From Amoebophrya sp. A120 (Eukaryota > Sar > Dinophyceae > Syndiniales > Amoebophryaceae): DNA of 64,000 bases. A program made the translations under genes and the position numbers. Location: positions 52,344-116,343 of the forward strand of contig CAJINV010000013.1 in NCBI GenBank assembly GCA_905178155.1, written 5' to 3'. Below, piece by piece: positions 1 through 10,050 of the stretch; position 1 is the stretch's first letter, and every line of letters starts with the position of its first letter. The notes under the pieces are model-generated. The model was not told the origin of the DNA, made no database searches, and was given only the letters and a program-made list of their open reading frames with translations.

Positions 1-723
1 CGGTGCCAGATCATGGCCAAGCCGGTGCCAGATCGTGGCCAAAGCCTTGCCAAGCCGGTGCCAGATCATAGCCAACCCGGCGCCAGATCATGGCCAAGCC
101 GGTGCCAGGTCGTGGCCAAGCCGGTGCCAGATCATGGCCAAAGCCTGCCAAGCCGGTGCCAGATCATGGCCAAGCCTGCCAAGCCGGTGCCAGATTATGG
201 CCAGGCCTGCCAGCCGGTGCCAGGTCGTGGCCAAGCCGGTGCCAGATGATGGCCAAGCCGGGGCCAGATCATGGCCAAGCCGGTGCCAGGACAGGCCGCG
301 GCAAGGCTGGCGCCAGATCATGCCCAGAGCCTGCCAAGCCGGTGCCAGATCATGGCCAAGCCTTCCAGCCGGTTCCAGATCATGGCCAAGCCGGTGCCAG
401 GTCGTCGCCAAGGCGGTGCCAGATTATGGCCAAGCCGGTGCCACATCATGGCCAAGCCGGTGCCAGATCATTGCCAAGCCGGTGCCAGGTCGTGGCCAAG
501 CCCGCCGGCCGGACGGTGCCAGATCATGGCCAAAGCCTGCCAAGCCCGCCGGTGCCAGATCATGGCCATGCCGCCCGGCCCTCGCCGGTGGCATGGCCAT
601 GCCGGTGCCCGACAATGCCCGCCCCCCGCCGCCAGATCGCGGCCCCGCCGGTGCCAGCATGCAAGATGACGGCAAAGGCCAACCTGCCCGCCGCGCCGGC
701 CGGTGCCGGATCGTGCCAAAGCC
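1..723. repeat. 22-bp minisatellite array
   Basis: A tandem array with a unit close to CCGGTGCCAGATCATGGCC plus AAG, about 22 bp. It begins at the window edge, so its full length is unknown. Copies are well conserved to about position 540 and decay toward 723, where GC-rich variants appear. Because 22 is not a multiple of three and the unit lacks stop codons in most frames, long open frames run through it on both strands. These are composition effects, and I do not call genes here. Confidence 0.93.
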
Positions 724-1551
724 ATTCTGGCGCTTTCAAAATCGCCGGCGGATGGGCCTGCCTGTGTTGAAGCGCCGACGACGATTCTCCACAGAGAGAC
801 GCTGAGTGCTACTATTCATCTAGCGGAATACTATTAAGTCTGCAGGTTACTGAACACGGGAAGCGGGATAAGGCTAGTTGGTTACAACATGCAACGTAAA
901 TTTTTCGCACTACCTTCATTCAATACAACCGGAGTTGTCACAAATGAACATGTTTTTTTTTTTTCAGTGCGGGGAGCGCAATTCTTCCTTATGATAGTTC
1001 TTTTCTATGGAATAGACTCTCCAGTAGCGACGCGCTGCACCCAGAAGCCCTGAAAAATATTTCTGTTCGCCTCTTTCCCTTACTTACAGGCAAGCATGCC
1101 TACGTAAGACGAATGCAAGTTTTGAAAAGGGCAGCGAGCTGCAAAGTGCAATGCAAATCGCTCCGCTATGAAAATGTTCTCTGCTTGATAAGGTGTCCGG
1201 AAGAGGTATGACCGCAAAAATCTTCGAAGGAAGTGGGTTTGTTGTGCCGCCGCCATTCTCATTTTTCTTAAGGCTACAAAAGTCTTTGTTGCAGTGTCCA
1301 GAGCGTAACAGCGTTTTTCTAATCTTTCCGACACGCTCGAAGGTCTAGGTCTTGCATTGCATGCATTTGGCAACGAGAACCGAACGCGATAAACAGCCAT
1401 GCACGACATTATATTCAGATGTTGATCTATCGCAATGCAAAACATTCTCCAAAATCTCGCTTTTTGAAAATATTCTCAAACTATCAATCCAGAATGTCGA
1501 TGTTAGTGAGAAAGACGTATGGCTCTAGCCGCACTTTTCGAATAAGTACAA
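724..1551. other. Intergenic, no gene seen
   Basis: Non-repetitive sequence between the minisatellite and the first likely ORF. It contains a 14-base T run near 951-964 and small unsupported open frames on both strands. I see no coding signature, RNA gene or repeat here. Confidence 0.5.
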
Positions 1552-2604
1552 TCAAAATTTCTCCTGCGTACACTCATCCGGTCCGCGAGCAACATCGTGA
1601 TCGTCTAGACCCGTTGCAGGCAGGTTGATAATGTCGCCACTCACTTTACATGTTGTGCCCCCTGAAAGCACTGCGTCGTCGGCAACCAGAGGCAGCACAG
1701 ATGCTGCCCTGCCAGGCACCTCTGCAAAATTCTTCTGGTGGACCAGCTTGCTTTCTAATAAATCAGGGACAGTTTCGCCATCCTTCATGAAGAACCCAGA
1801 TTCTCGCGCATCGTCTTCCTGCATCTTCTGCAAAATGCGTTGGACTTTCCCATTTAGTGTCCTTCCCCATTGTTCGTTGTCTGGGTTCTTTAGTTGAAAT
1901 GTGACCTCGCTCGCAGAAAACGCGATGACTTCACTGAAGCAGGCGTCGCGATACTGAGTCGCTGCGTTCATCGGCGTTGCTCTACAAGTCGTTGTATGCG
2001 ATGCCAGGCTGCTTGCTGCACTCGCCGATGATTGCAAGCCATCATTGGAGAGAGTCTGCGTCGTGGTGCAGTTCTCAGAGGGCAATGTTGAGAGTGCACT
2101 TTTCGAAGAATGCTGCGGGCGATGCAGTAGTGTAACAAAACTTCCCGGTAGTGGTCGTGTCTTTGCTCTTTGAAATGAAAGGAGTGGTGGTCCTGAGCAC
2201 ATTGGATCTTTAACCGCGAGGCCGCGCCAATCGAAGGAAAACAATGCGCAAGACTCGTCTTGTAGCGAAATCGTGTCAATGCGCTGCTCTAGATCTCGTT
2301 CTAGGCAGCTTTGCAAAAGGTACATCAGGTGCTCTTGTCGCGCTACGTCCTCTCTAGGCGCACGGCACGGCGGGCAAGCCGACGAAGACGAGGATCGGTC
2401 TTCGGCCAATTCCATTTCCGGCAGAGTTACCTCACGCTCAGACGTTTCCGTCAGAAGTGCCGTTCGTGCGGAGCTATTTTGTGCTTCAGCTTCAGAGGCA
2501 GGAGACGACACCTTGGAGGAAACAGGCACATCAAAAAAATGCTTCTGGGCCGGGTACTGAATCTCCATACAAGGATCCAAAATTGCGCACATTACCCGAT
2601 TCAT
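1552..2604 (-). CDS. Hypothetical protein or 3' exon, about 350 aa
   Basis: Open frame of about 350 codons on the same strand as, and downstream of, the kinase gene. I take the first ATG at 2604; the open frame runs a few codons further up to GTG. A pyrimidine-rich stretch ending in AG just upstream (about 2620-2640) could be a splice acceptor, so this may be an exon and not a whole gene. The product is rich in Ser, Glu and Asp. It has a Ser-rich acidic segment near residues 40-80 and a more ordered segment near residues 225-300 with charged helices. I recognise no domain, and no missing kinase subdomain is present in it. The alternative is the last exon of the kinase gene. Confidence 0.4.
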   Translation of the reverse strand: MNRVMCAILDPCMEIQYPAQKHFFDVPVSSKVSSPASEAEAQNSSARTALLTETSEREVTLPEMELAEDRSSSSSACPPCRAPREDVARQEHLMYLLQSCLERDLEQRIDTISLQDESCALFSFDWRGLAVKDPMCSGPPLLSFQRAKTRPLPGSFVTLLHRPQHSSKSALSTLPSENCTTTQTLSNDGLQSSASAASSLASHTTTCRATPMNAATQYRDACFSEVIAFSASEVTFQLKNPDNEQWGRTLNGKVQRILQKMQEDDARESGFFMKDGETVPDLLESKLVHQKNFAEVPGRAASVLPLVADDAVLSGGTTCKVSGDIINLPATGLDDHDVARGPDECTQEKF

Positions 2605-3017
2605 TCCGCAGGGCACGGGCTTTTCTCTTTAAAGGAAAAAAGTTGCTTCTTGTACGTCCCATGCGTGCTTAAGCTGCTGAGCCATTTCATACGCTTTCGT
2701 GCTGGGTGCACGTGAGGGAATCTCAGGCATCTTCTTTCTCGCTGCTGCATTCAGTGACTAGCATTTGCGGAGCCCCCTGACTACGCAAATATAAAAATGA
2801 ATCTTCAGTGCAAGAGAGTCACAGGACCCCAAGCCGAAGCGGCCACAAGCAAGTGTAGTCAAGGCTATTTGCTGTAACCTACTATAATGAAATGAATACT
2901 ACAAGAACTACATCTCAGCTCCAGGAACTGTAGCAGGTCGTTTTTTCTATATGCAGCAACTGAAGTAGCCGCGCAGCTGCGACGCAAGGGAGCAACAGAA
3001 GACTTTTGTTTCTTCGC
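2605..3017. other. Gap between kinase stop and next ORF
   Basis: About 400 bp with no convincing ORF. If the kinase has further C-lobe exons they would have to lie here or beyond. I looked for the conserved HPF-type end of a kinase domain on the minus strand and did not find it. Confidence 0.4.
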
Positions 3018-5246
3018 CTATCCTGTATTTCTGTCCTTGAGAAGGCAGACGTGCGGTGGGCGTTCGTAGAGCATCGCATACAGGATGATTCCCAGTGACC
3101 AGATGTCAACGCCAAACCGTAGCTTCATGCTCTGTTCGTACTGGTCCCCCTGGTAGAACGCTTCAGGAGCCATGTACAGGAAGGTGCCACACTGAGATGA
3201 GGAATGTGTTTTACTTTCATATCCGATCGACATCCAACTTTGACAAGCATACATCTGATGAAAGGTTTTGATGCTACACTACACGACAAAAAACTGACAT
3301 AAAATATAGCAAGACACAAGCATCATGAGCTCTTTAGTAACAACCGAACCTGGCCATGTCGACTTATGTGAGTTTGGTCCTCGCACAGCATCCGTGCCAA
3401 GCCGAAATCTGCAAGCTTTACGCGCTGCTTTTTTTCGAACAGCAGGAAGTTTGCGGGCTTCAGGTCGAAGTGAATGATGTTCTGGGCATGAACGTACTCG
3501 ACTGCGTCTATCATCTGGCCCCAGTATTGGCCAATCATCTCAAAAGGCATTCCCTCTCCCATTTCGGGACCGGGAGTAGAATGAGAAGCGCATCGCTCGG
3601 CAACCAAATCTTGTTTCCGTCGCTCCGAGAAAAACTGTTTATGAAGCGTGTCGAAGTCACAATCAGCCAGCTCCATCAAAAAATACATTTGCAGTTGAGC
3701 CCAGTCGATTCTGGTGTCGTAGATTTTGTGGACGCGAGCCCGCTAATTCGCACTCGTGATGCGACACGAACGGTCAGGACAGAATGTTCCTTCTGTTTTT
3801 GAAATACTGATCACAAACATAGAAACGGGACTGACTGTCCCTCTGATGATTCTAGTCCTTGGCAAGAACGAACGCAAAAGCAAAACAGATCGGACGGTAT
3901 GAAAAAGCGCTTCTAAATGAAGAGTCGTTTTTATAGGTCATTAAGCATCCTATCCAACATGCTCGGATGAGACGTGTTCAAGTTACACCATTTCGAGGTT
4001 GTAATTAGGGGGCTCAGCAGCTGCATAACAGTGCACGACAGGACAGCCGGTCGAGTATCGCAGCCCAGCGCGTCGCGGTCCTTGAATTGAGCCGGAAGAG
4101 CTCGTTCCGGTGCTCTTTTTATCCGGCTCTTCCTGTCCAGTAGGTTCATCGTGAAGACACGATCGCCCTGACGACAGCTGCCTCAGAAGCGCCACTTCGG
4201 CTTGAAGTTTCTGCAAACTCTCCTTCCGCGTCGCAGTCACGAGTTTGAGGGCATAATCAATGCCGTTTTTGTCTGTGACGCGATAAACTTGTCCAGAACC
4301 TGAATTGTGTTGAGGAGAAAAGTACGGCCAAGAAGTGCGTAAATATCGCCTGCTGCACTGGCCTGTTGTGCTGGCCGGCGGCTTCGATTTCGATGAGAAT
4401 TCAGTGATTAACGGATTTATGAATGCAAGTCTCCTGTCATTGCGCAGTGTGCACGTCCTGCATGATGTACAGAAATCAATAGCTGCGTTGCCTGTCGGAG
4501 TTATAGAAATTCAAAACCCGGGCCTACGAAGCAAATTTTCATGATAGATTTCGAAGATGGGGTCTCGTACATCAAGGTTTAGAAAGCAGAGTATTACTTC
4601 TTTCCTTCTTGCTTTCCGAGAAGAGCTGATGGCTGTATCTATCGTAGAGAAAAAATGTTGCCTCAGTTTTTAGTCCACGACAAAAACATCAATTTAGGAT
4701 TTCCGTACCACCGCGCCCGAGCAGCTCACCAACCACAAACGAACCATCTCTGGCAGAAGTCGCGGGTGCTTTTGTGGCGCTCCCGTTGACTAGGTGCTTT
4801 TCTGTCGCAAATTCTCTAGCATAGCACTCTGGGGCAATTCGTCCCCTATCGCAAGATTCTTCCGTCGTTCGACCCTTGGTGTAGCCCTCTATGCGTTCCC
4901 TACGTGGTGGGCCGGACTCCTCCGTCGTGCGACCCTTTGTGTAGCCTTGTTCTATGCGTGCCCTACGTGGTGGGCAGGATTCGTCTGTCGTGCGACCCTT
5001 GGTGTAGCCTTCCATGCGTTCCATTCGTTGTGGGCAGGACTCGTCCGTCGTGCGACCCTTGATGTAGCCTTCATGTCCCGTAGACCGCACGGCCCAGGGC
5101 TCTTCCATGGTGGCGCTCCAGCGGGTGTGCCATTCCTTCCCTGGAGCGCGCACGCGCTCGGGGCGTCTTCCATGGTTTCCCTGCGAAGACGAATTTACCC
5201 AGGTCCCCTCACGGCGAAGTTCGTCTCCGGTACCGGATGGCCGCAT
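3018..5246 (-). CDS. Protein kinase, Mps1/TTK-like, four exons
   Basis: Protein kinase gene rebuilt from exons 5246-4709, 4299-3989, 3742-3350 and 3191-3018; introns of 409, 246 and 158 bp all have GT-AG ends. The total is 1416 nt, which stays in frame (471 aa). The first junction restores the glycine loop LGRGGSGQVYRV. Other landmarks are the ATP lysine in YALKLV, the helix-C glutamate in LQAEVALL, HFDLKPANFLL (catalytic Asp kept, Arg of HRD replaced), DFG, MAPEA and DIWSLG. The HxDLKPANFL form is typical of Mps1/TTK spindle-checkpoint kinases, so that family is likely but not proven. The protein stops soon after subdomain IX, so the rest of the C-lobe is missing or in unseen exons. The start is uncertain: ATG 5246 is the first ATG, and upstream exons are possible. 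Confidence 0.82.
4849..5073 (-). repeat. Coding tandem repeat in kinase exon 1
   Basis: About four copies of a 60-66 bp unit, in frame, encoding a charged repeat of the form EGYTKGRTTDESCPPRR. It lies in the N-terminal region, before the glycine loop. Unit lengths stay multiples of three, which supports translation. Function is unknown; such low-complexity arms are common in protist kinases. Confidence 0.8.
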
Positions 5247-5363
5247 GCGAGAACCAATGCTACTCTTGTTTCTTCTCAGAAGTGGCACGGCCCTGCTGGA
5301 AGACAATATGCTGTTTTACTAAGTACATTGTTAGCTGTACGCAATAAAATATACGTCTTTAGT

Positions 5364-5368
5364 GGGCG
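5364..5368. repeat. Target site duplication, left copy
   Basis: GGGCG directly before the left LTR, matched by GGGCG directly after the right LTR. Five bp is the usual duplication size for copia integrases. Confidence 0.93.
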
Positions 5369-5648
5369 TGTTAGGAATTCTGAACACATTCACAGCATAC
5401 GAATAGCGGTCGAGTTCGCATCTTTCTGTTTGGAATGATTCAGAACGGAGTACTGATTCACATCTGTATACAGGTGGTGTTTCAAGATGGATTGATTCGT
5501 TTGGTTTGGTCAACCAGACCACAAAGACGACGAGACGACTAAGCTAAACGGTTAGGATCGTTACTGTGCTGAAGATCAAGATCGATGGAACCACGCAGGG
5601 GAGCTTGAACACGCATTGCATGCTGTGTGCATAAAGCTCTAGTCAACA
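5369..5648 (-). repeat. 3' LTR (280 bp)
   Basis: Begins TGTTAGGAATTC and ends CTCTAGTCAACA on the plus strand, with the TG...CA ends expected for LTRs. It appears identical to 11371-11650. Confidence 0.97.
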
Positions 5649-5659
5649 TTCCCCCCCCC
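5649..5659 (-). promoter_or_regulatory. Polypurine tract
   Basis: On the minus strand this reads nine G followed by AA, ending exactly at the 3' LTR. This is the expected place and composition of the second-strand priming site. Confidence 0.75.
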
Positions 5660-5838
5660 AAGCGCAAGCCGTTTTTCGAAAATCGCAGCAAGTAAAAGCT
5701 GTACGACAAAATCACCACCAGAAGCTTGCAATGAAAAAGCAAAGCAGAATGGTGGATCACAAATTTTTCTTTCAAAAGCGATCAGGATGGCTACGGCATG
5801 AAAAAGCGCAAGGGGCTCCGGCGTATATAAGTTCCTTT

Positions 5839-8800
5839 CTAAGCCCAAAGGTCTTCAAGTGAAAAGAAGAGACCGGGCACGCCTACCACTGTGAAACAAG
5901 CGTCGACCTCCTCAGGGTCTTCAGACACTTTCACTTTCCTCTTGTTCGTCATGTGCGGATTGTGGTGGAAGACGTGATCTCGAACGTCACGAGGCACGTT
6001 GTTCTTTGTGAGGCAATCAGCTTTCATGTGCTCAGTGGGACAGAACTTAATCTTTTCGCATTCATCCGCAACTTTGTGGTAGCGCAGGGCAACGTGGCGG
6101 CTACGCGGGCGCTGTGCATCGCCTGGCGTCTTGGCGACCGTGATGGCGGTCTGATTGTCCATCCAAAGGTCTTCGCTAGCATCGCGATCTTCAAGAAAAC
6201 CCTTGAAGGTGCATGTCTCGGACATGATCAGTCCATCAGAGCCAGCTACAAACTCTGCTTCGAATGTGGAATGCGTTCTGACCGATTGGCGCGCGGTCTT
6301 CCACACGATGGGGGCGCCTCTGTAGTACAGCAGAGCGCCAGACGTGCTTTTCAACGTTACAAAACAAGATGCAAAACTTGCGTCGGTGAAGAGATTCCAG
6401 TCTTTCAACTTTTCTCCCTTTTGCAGAAGTGATCCGTATACCTGCTTGAACTTTTGTTCGTTCTCGGGTGAGTAGTCGATGCCTACGTCTTCGGTGTGAA
6501 TGACATAGCGCAAAACTTTCTTTACGCATGCGACTATTGCTTTGGTGCAGGGCTTGCTTGCTACCTTTGCGAGGCAGTTAACGGGCTGCGCGATGTCGGG
6601 CCTACAAATCGTTACACACCATTGCAGGGCACCTACAGCTTCCCGCAACGGGAATTTCACTTCGGGCGAGGCGGTATCGTACAGAGCTGATTCGGTGAAG
6701 CATGGATTGTCAACTTTCTTACAACCAACCATGCCAAACTTCGGAGCTAGTTTTGTTCGGATGTAACTCTGCATGCAAATACGTACTTTGTACTTGTTCG
6801 GGTTGTAGTGGACATCTGCACCGAGCTGATCATACAAAAGATCGCCATTTGGTTGGTGTTCGGGCTCAATGATCTTGCCAGGAAACTCTTTCAAAATCAA
6901 ACTGACTTCATGCCTAAGCTCGTGCTCGTCCGGGCCTGTTGCGGTGTTGTCATCTACATAAACTCCCATCTTCATATACTTACTGAACTTCTTGTAACTC
7001 TGGAAGTTGTTGCCTGTGGCCTTGGAGAGCTTTCTCCACAACCCTTTTTCTGTTGACTGTGTCCAACCGAGACTGACTAACTTCTTTTCGTAGTGCTTTG
7101 CCCACAGCCTCGGGGATTGTGGTAACCCATAAAGGGCACGAACTAGCTTCCGAATACCATCGTCGTTTTGCTCACGCCATTCCTTTGGCAGACGAATGAA
7201 AATTTCCGAATCGATCAAGCTCTGTACGAATGCGTTGTCAATGTCAAACAAAATTATGGCATCACCATGCGCGGCGGCATCGATCAGCAGGTAGCGCGAG
7301 GCTCCAAAGCTGATTACGGGCGCGTAAACTTCTAACTCACCGCCGGGCTTGTAGAGATTACCTAGGACGACAGCACGGCACTTGAACTTGCCACAGCGCT
7401 TGCGGCTAAGCACCAATGCTATCGGGACCACGCCTGTGGTCTTAGCGCGTTCTAACTCTTCTGGAGTAGGCACTCTCCACGTCTGAAACGCCTCAAGCTT
7501 GCACTTCTCGAGGGATTTGGCTTCTAACCAGTGCGGCGCATCTGGCGAGCTCATCGCGGCAACGTTCGCGAACTGTGGAAGTGCTTCGACTAACTCTTCA
7601 CCCTCTTCGAAATCGTCTACGACGCTGTCACATACATAACAATCATTGATCACTTCTGCAAAGTCGGCATAAAACGCATCTGAGTTCTCGGCTTCGGACA
7701 ATTGCTGCTTTGTTCTTCGCGTGCGTTGCGTTTTGTCCTTTGCCCCTTTGGGCCTACCGCGCGGGCGCTTGGTCTTTTCGCGACCAAAGACCACTTCAGG
7801 GTCTGGCTCATGGTGTTCAACCGTGTTCCGGGCGGGCGCGCGCGATGAAACTGAATCAGGTGCGGAATGCGGATTTTGTACTTGCGAATTGTCACCACTG
7901 GCATGCTGATTTGACTGAAGATTGATGTCTTTGAACGAGGCAGAGGATGCGTTATGAGCGTGTTCTTGTGAAGCTGCTTTCTCGACTTCTAAAAGTGGCA
8001 GGGAGTTGGACCCGCCAACCCCCCCAGAACCTGAGACCTCTGAACCACCCGGATTTTTGCGCACAGGAGCACAATCCCGATCAGAACCAACCACCCGGGC
8101 ATTGTCCTTCGAGCCACAGATAGTCTGCAGGAGCTGGTCGTCTGAAACTACGACGCCACCGCGGTACCCTGGGCGTAGAGAGTCAACATTGTCGATCAAA
8201 ACTGACTCGACAAACTTCACGGCGTTTGTTTCGTAAACTGCCCAGCGCAAAGCGCCGGCCTTGGAGTATCGATCATCCTTAACGTAAGTTCCAACTAGAT
8301 AGCATGAGGACTGATCGCAATACCCAAGAAAGACTCCTTTCGTGTACTTCTCTACAAGTTTCTTGACCCCTTCTACTGGTTGTCTCAGGAAATAAGCGAG
8401 GCAACCGAAGCGACGCATCCTGGAGTCAAAATTCGAAGTCTTCAATATCTCATCGGGCTCTTGGGGTTCTGTGCGAGAAACTTTCCGGTCATTTTGCAGT
8501 GACTTCCTCTGTCGACAAGCTTCCAAAGGTGAGAGACCATTGAACTGAGGGGCGCGCTTGTAGAATTTCCGCTGTAAGCGATTCCACGTGTATACAAAGT
8601 AAGAAGCGGCATAATCCCAAAGTCTCAAGTCGACACCCACTAGATTAGCCCTTAAACCGGGACCCAGAGTACCCATGAAGCGTTCGCACACACCATTCTT
8701 CTGTGGTACGTATGGGACTGAGTGCTGCCGAAAAACGGAGAGCGCTTGGAGCGTATCCTCCCACTTCTTTGCTCTGAACGTGGGGTCGTTGTCACTGCGG

Positions 8801-10047
8801 ACAAACCATACGACCTTATCTGTCAAGTCGATGCTGTCCGATGCGCGAAGTTGCTTGATTAGCCGTTCTACGACTGCGTAGGCCTGATCTTTGTGCTTCA
8901 ACTTGAACTCAAACACACGCGCAACAGCAGGGCAAATGAAAATCAATAGCCATGAATTGCCTGTCAAGCTGACGGGTTTGACTGGACCCCAAAAGTCAGC
9001 ATCAAGTTGCTTTAGCGGTGTTGGATCAGAGTACTTCTGTGGTCGTTCTTTCCTAGCACCTGACCTGCCACCCTTTGCGAGGGCGCATTCAGGGCAAAAC
9101 ACCTCTTCACCTGGGACATGGATGTGGCCACGTCTTCGGTGTCGGTCTAACTTGGACAAGTAGCATAAATGCTCAAAATCCTCTACGCAGTCGGCCAAGG
9201 CATCTCCAGTGAAAATAGAAGCAGACTCATCGAGCTGTCCTACGCGGCGCTTTTTGCAGCAGTTGGATAAGCAATCAGGTGTGAAAAGATTGCAACCAAA
9301 ACGCGACGCAGACAAAGCGTCTTCCTCTGACAAAACCTCTTCAAATTCTCTGCAGTATAAAGCCACACCCGTGCCGAAAAGCTCACCATCAGGCAAAAAT
9401 GGTAAGTCAGGCGGGTTATTTTCTAATGGCACTGCGACATCTGCGAATCTTGAAACTATCTCAGACTTGGCTACTGCTTTTGGTTCTAGCTTTACTGACC
9501 AACCCATTGCGTTCAGGGTGGTTGTAGGTAAAAGGCGGCGCACGGGCAAAGCGCTGTGAAAAATACCTACTGAGTAACCAAGTCGATTCGTCTTCAGCCT
9601 ACCTATCCTTGGAGGATTTTTCGCTTGCAAAGTGCCTCCGACTCCATTGATTTTCACAGGATTGGAGCGAAAGGACACAAAATCGCTAAGCACACTCGAC
9701 ACGTAATGAGTAGTGCCACTGTCGAGGATATCCCTGTTTGTCCTCTGTTTTCTTTCCTCTGCCGAACCTTCATCCAAAATGGATTTGTTGATCTTGCACT
9801 CTATAATCGGCATTGATTGATCGATCTTGCACAGTAACGATTTTTGATTGTAACTAGTAGCATCGTGACTTGTGTAAAAGCACGAATAGTAGTTGTCGTC
9901 GTCATCAAATACATCGCTCTTTTCATCAGTGTTCTTCGACACATCAACGAAATTTGATTCCAACTCAACATCGATTTTTACATCGTGATTTGAATCCATC
10001 AGCATCGATTTATCATCGACATCATCAGCAGAATCGTGGTCCTTATG
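5839..10047 (-). CDS. pol: Copia Pol polyprotein
   Basis: Pol polyprotein of the retrotransposon. The open frame continues directly from the gag stop; the first ATG is at 10005 (1388 codons). Going down the protein: aspartic protease with active-site LDSGTTHYV; integrase zinc motif with HRRRGH and CPEC; integrase core with LDADFWGP, a later RSDND aspartate and an NGVCERF glutamate region; reverse transcriptase with FDIDNAFVQ and the catalytic YVDDN; RNase H with FTDASFA and a TFEAEF glutamate. Protease before integrase before RT is the copia order. All catalytic residues I can check are present, so the product is likely functional. It is in the same frame as gag and separated from it by TGA plus 14 open codons. 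Confidence 0.96.
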   Translation of the reverse strand, partial: HKDHDSADDVDDKSMLMDSNHDVKIDVELESNFVDVSKNTDEKSDVFDDDDNYYSCFYTSHDATSYNQKSLLCKIDQSMPIIECKINKSILDEGSAEERKQRTNRDILDSGTTHYVSSVLSDFVSFRSNPVKINGVGGTLQAKNPPRIGRLKTNRLGYSVGIFHSALPVRRLLPTTTLNAMGWSVKLEPKAVAKSEIVSRFADVAVPLENNPPDLPFLPDGELFGTGVALYCREFEEVLSEEDALSASRFGCNLFTPDCLSNCCKKRRVGQLDESASIFTGDALADCVEDFEHLCYLSKLDRHRRRGHIHVPGEEVFCPECALAKGGRSGARKERPQKYSDPTPLKQLDADFWGPVKPVSLTGNSWLLIFICPAVARVFEFKLKHKDQAYAVVERLIKQLRASDSIDLTDKVVWFVRSDNDPTFRAKKWEDTLQALSVFRQHSVPYVPQKNGVCERFMGTLGPGLRANLVGVDLRLWDYAASYFVYTWNRLQRKFYKRAPQFNGLSPLEACRQRKSLQNDRKVSRTEPQEPDEILKTSNFDSRMRRFGCLAYFLRQPVEGVKKLVEKYTKGVFLGYCDQSSCYLVGTYVKDDRYSKAGALRWAVYETNAVKFVESVLIDNVDSLRPGYRGGVVVSDDQLLQTICGSKDNARVVGSDRDCAPVRKNPGGSEVSGSGGVGGSNSLPLLEVEKAASQEHAHNASSASFKDINLQSNQHASGDNSQVQNPHSAPDSVSSRAPARNTVEHHEPDPEVVFGREKTKRPRGRPKGAKDKTQRTRRTKQQLSEAENSDAFYADFAEVINDCYVCDSVVDDFEEGEELVEALPQFANVAAMSSPDAPHWLEAKSLEKCKLEAFQTWRVPTPEELERAKTTGVVPIALVLSRKRCGKFKCRAVVLGNLYKPGGELEVYAPVISFGASRYLLIDAAAHGDAIILFDIDNAFVQSLIDSEIFIRLPKEWREQNDDGIRKLVRALYGLPQSPRLWAKHYEKKLVSLGWTQSTEKGLWRKLSKATGNNFQSYKKFSKYMKMGVYVDDNTATGPDEHELRHEVSLILKEFPGKIIEPEHQPNGDLLYDQLGADVHYNPNKYKVRICMQSYIRTKLAPKFGMVGCKKVDNPCFTESALYDTASPEVKFPLREAVGALQWCVTICRPDIAQPVNCLAKVASKPCTKAIVACVKKVLRYVIHTEDVGIDYSPENEQKFKQVYGSLLQKGEKLKDWNLFTDASFASCFVTLKSTSGALLYYRGAPIVWKTARQSVRTHSTFEAEFVAGSDGLIMSETCTFKGFLEDRDASEDLWMDNQTAITVAKTPGDAQRPRSRHVALRYHKVADECEKIKFCPTEHMKADCLTKNNVPRDVRDHVFHHNPHMTNKRKVKVSEDPEEVDACFTVVGVPGLFFSLEDLWA

Positions 10048-10050
10048 TCA
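10048..10050 (-). promoter_or_regulatory. In-frame TGA between gag and pol
   Basis: Gag ends ...TGG TGA CAT AAG and the same frame then stays open into pol with no further stop. The layout suits stop-codon readthrough as the way to make Gag-Pol. It could also be a point mutation in a once fused ORF. Confidence 0.7.

Noticed and set aside
13-805. Long open frames in the 22-bp repeat as protein genes
   Set aside because: All frames on both strands are open because of the repeat; no start context, splice signal or non-repeat domain supports a gene.
1552-2604. This ORF as the missing C-lobe of the kinase
   Set aside because: It shows none of the conserved late kinase motifs and has no matching junction phase that I could find.
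10048-10050. TGA as a reassigned sense codon in this organism
   Set aside because: No other long gene here needs TGA as sense, and several well-supported ORFs end in TGA, so a local readthrough or mutation is simpler.
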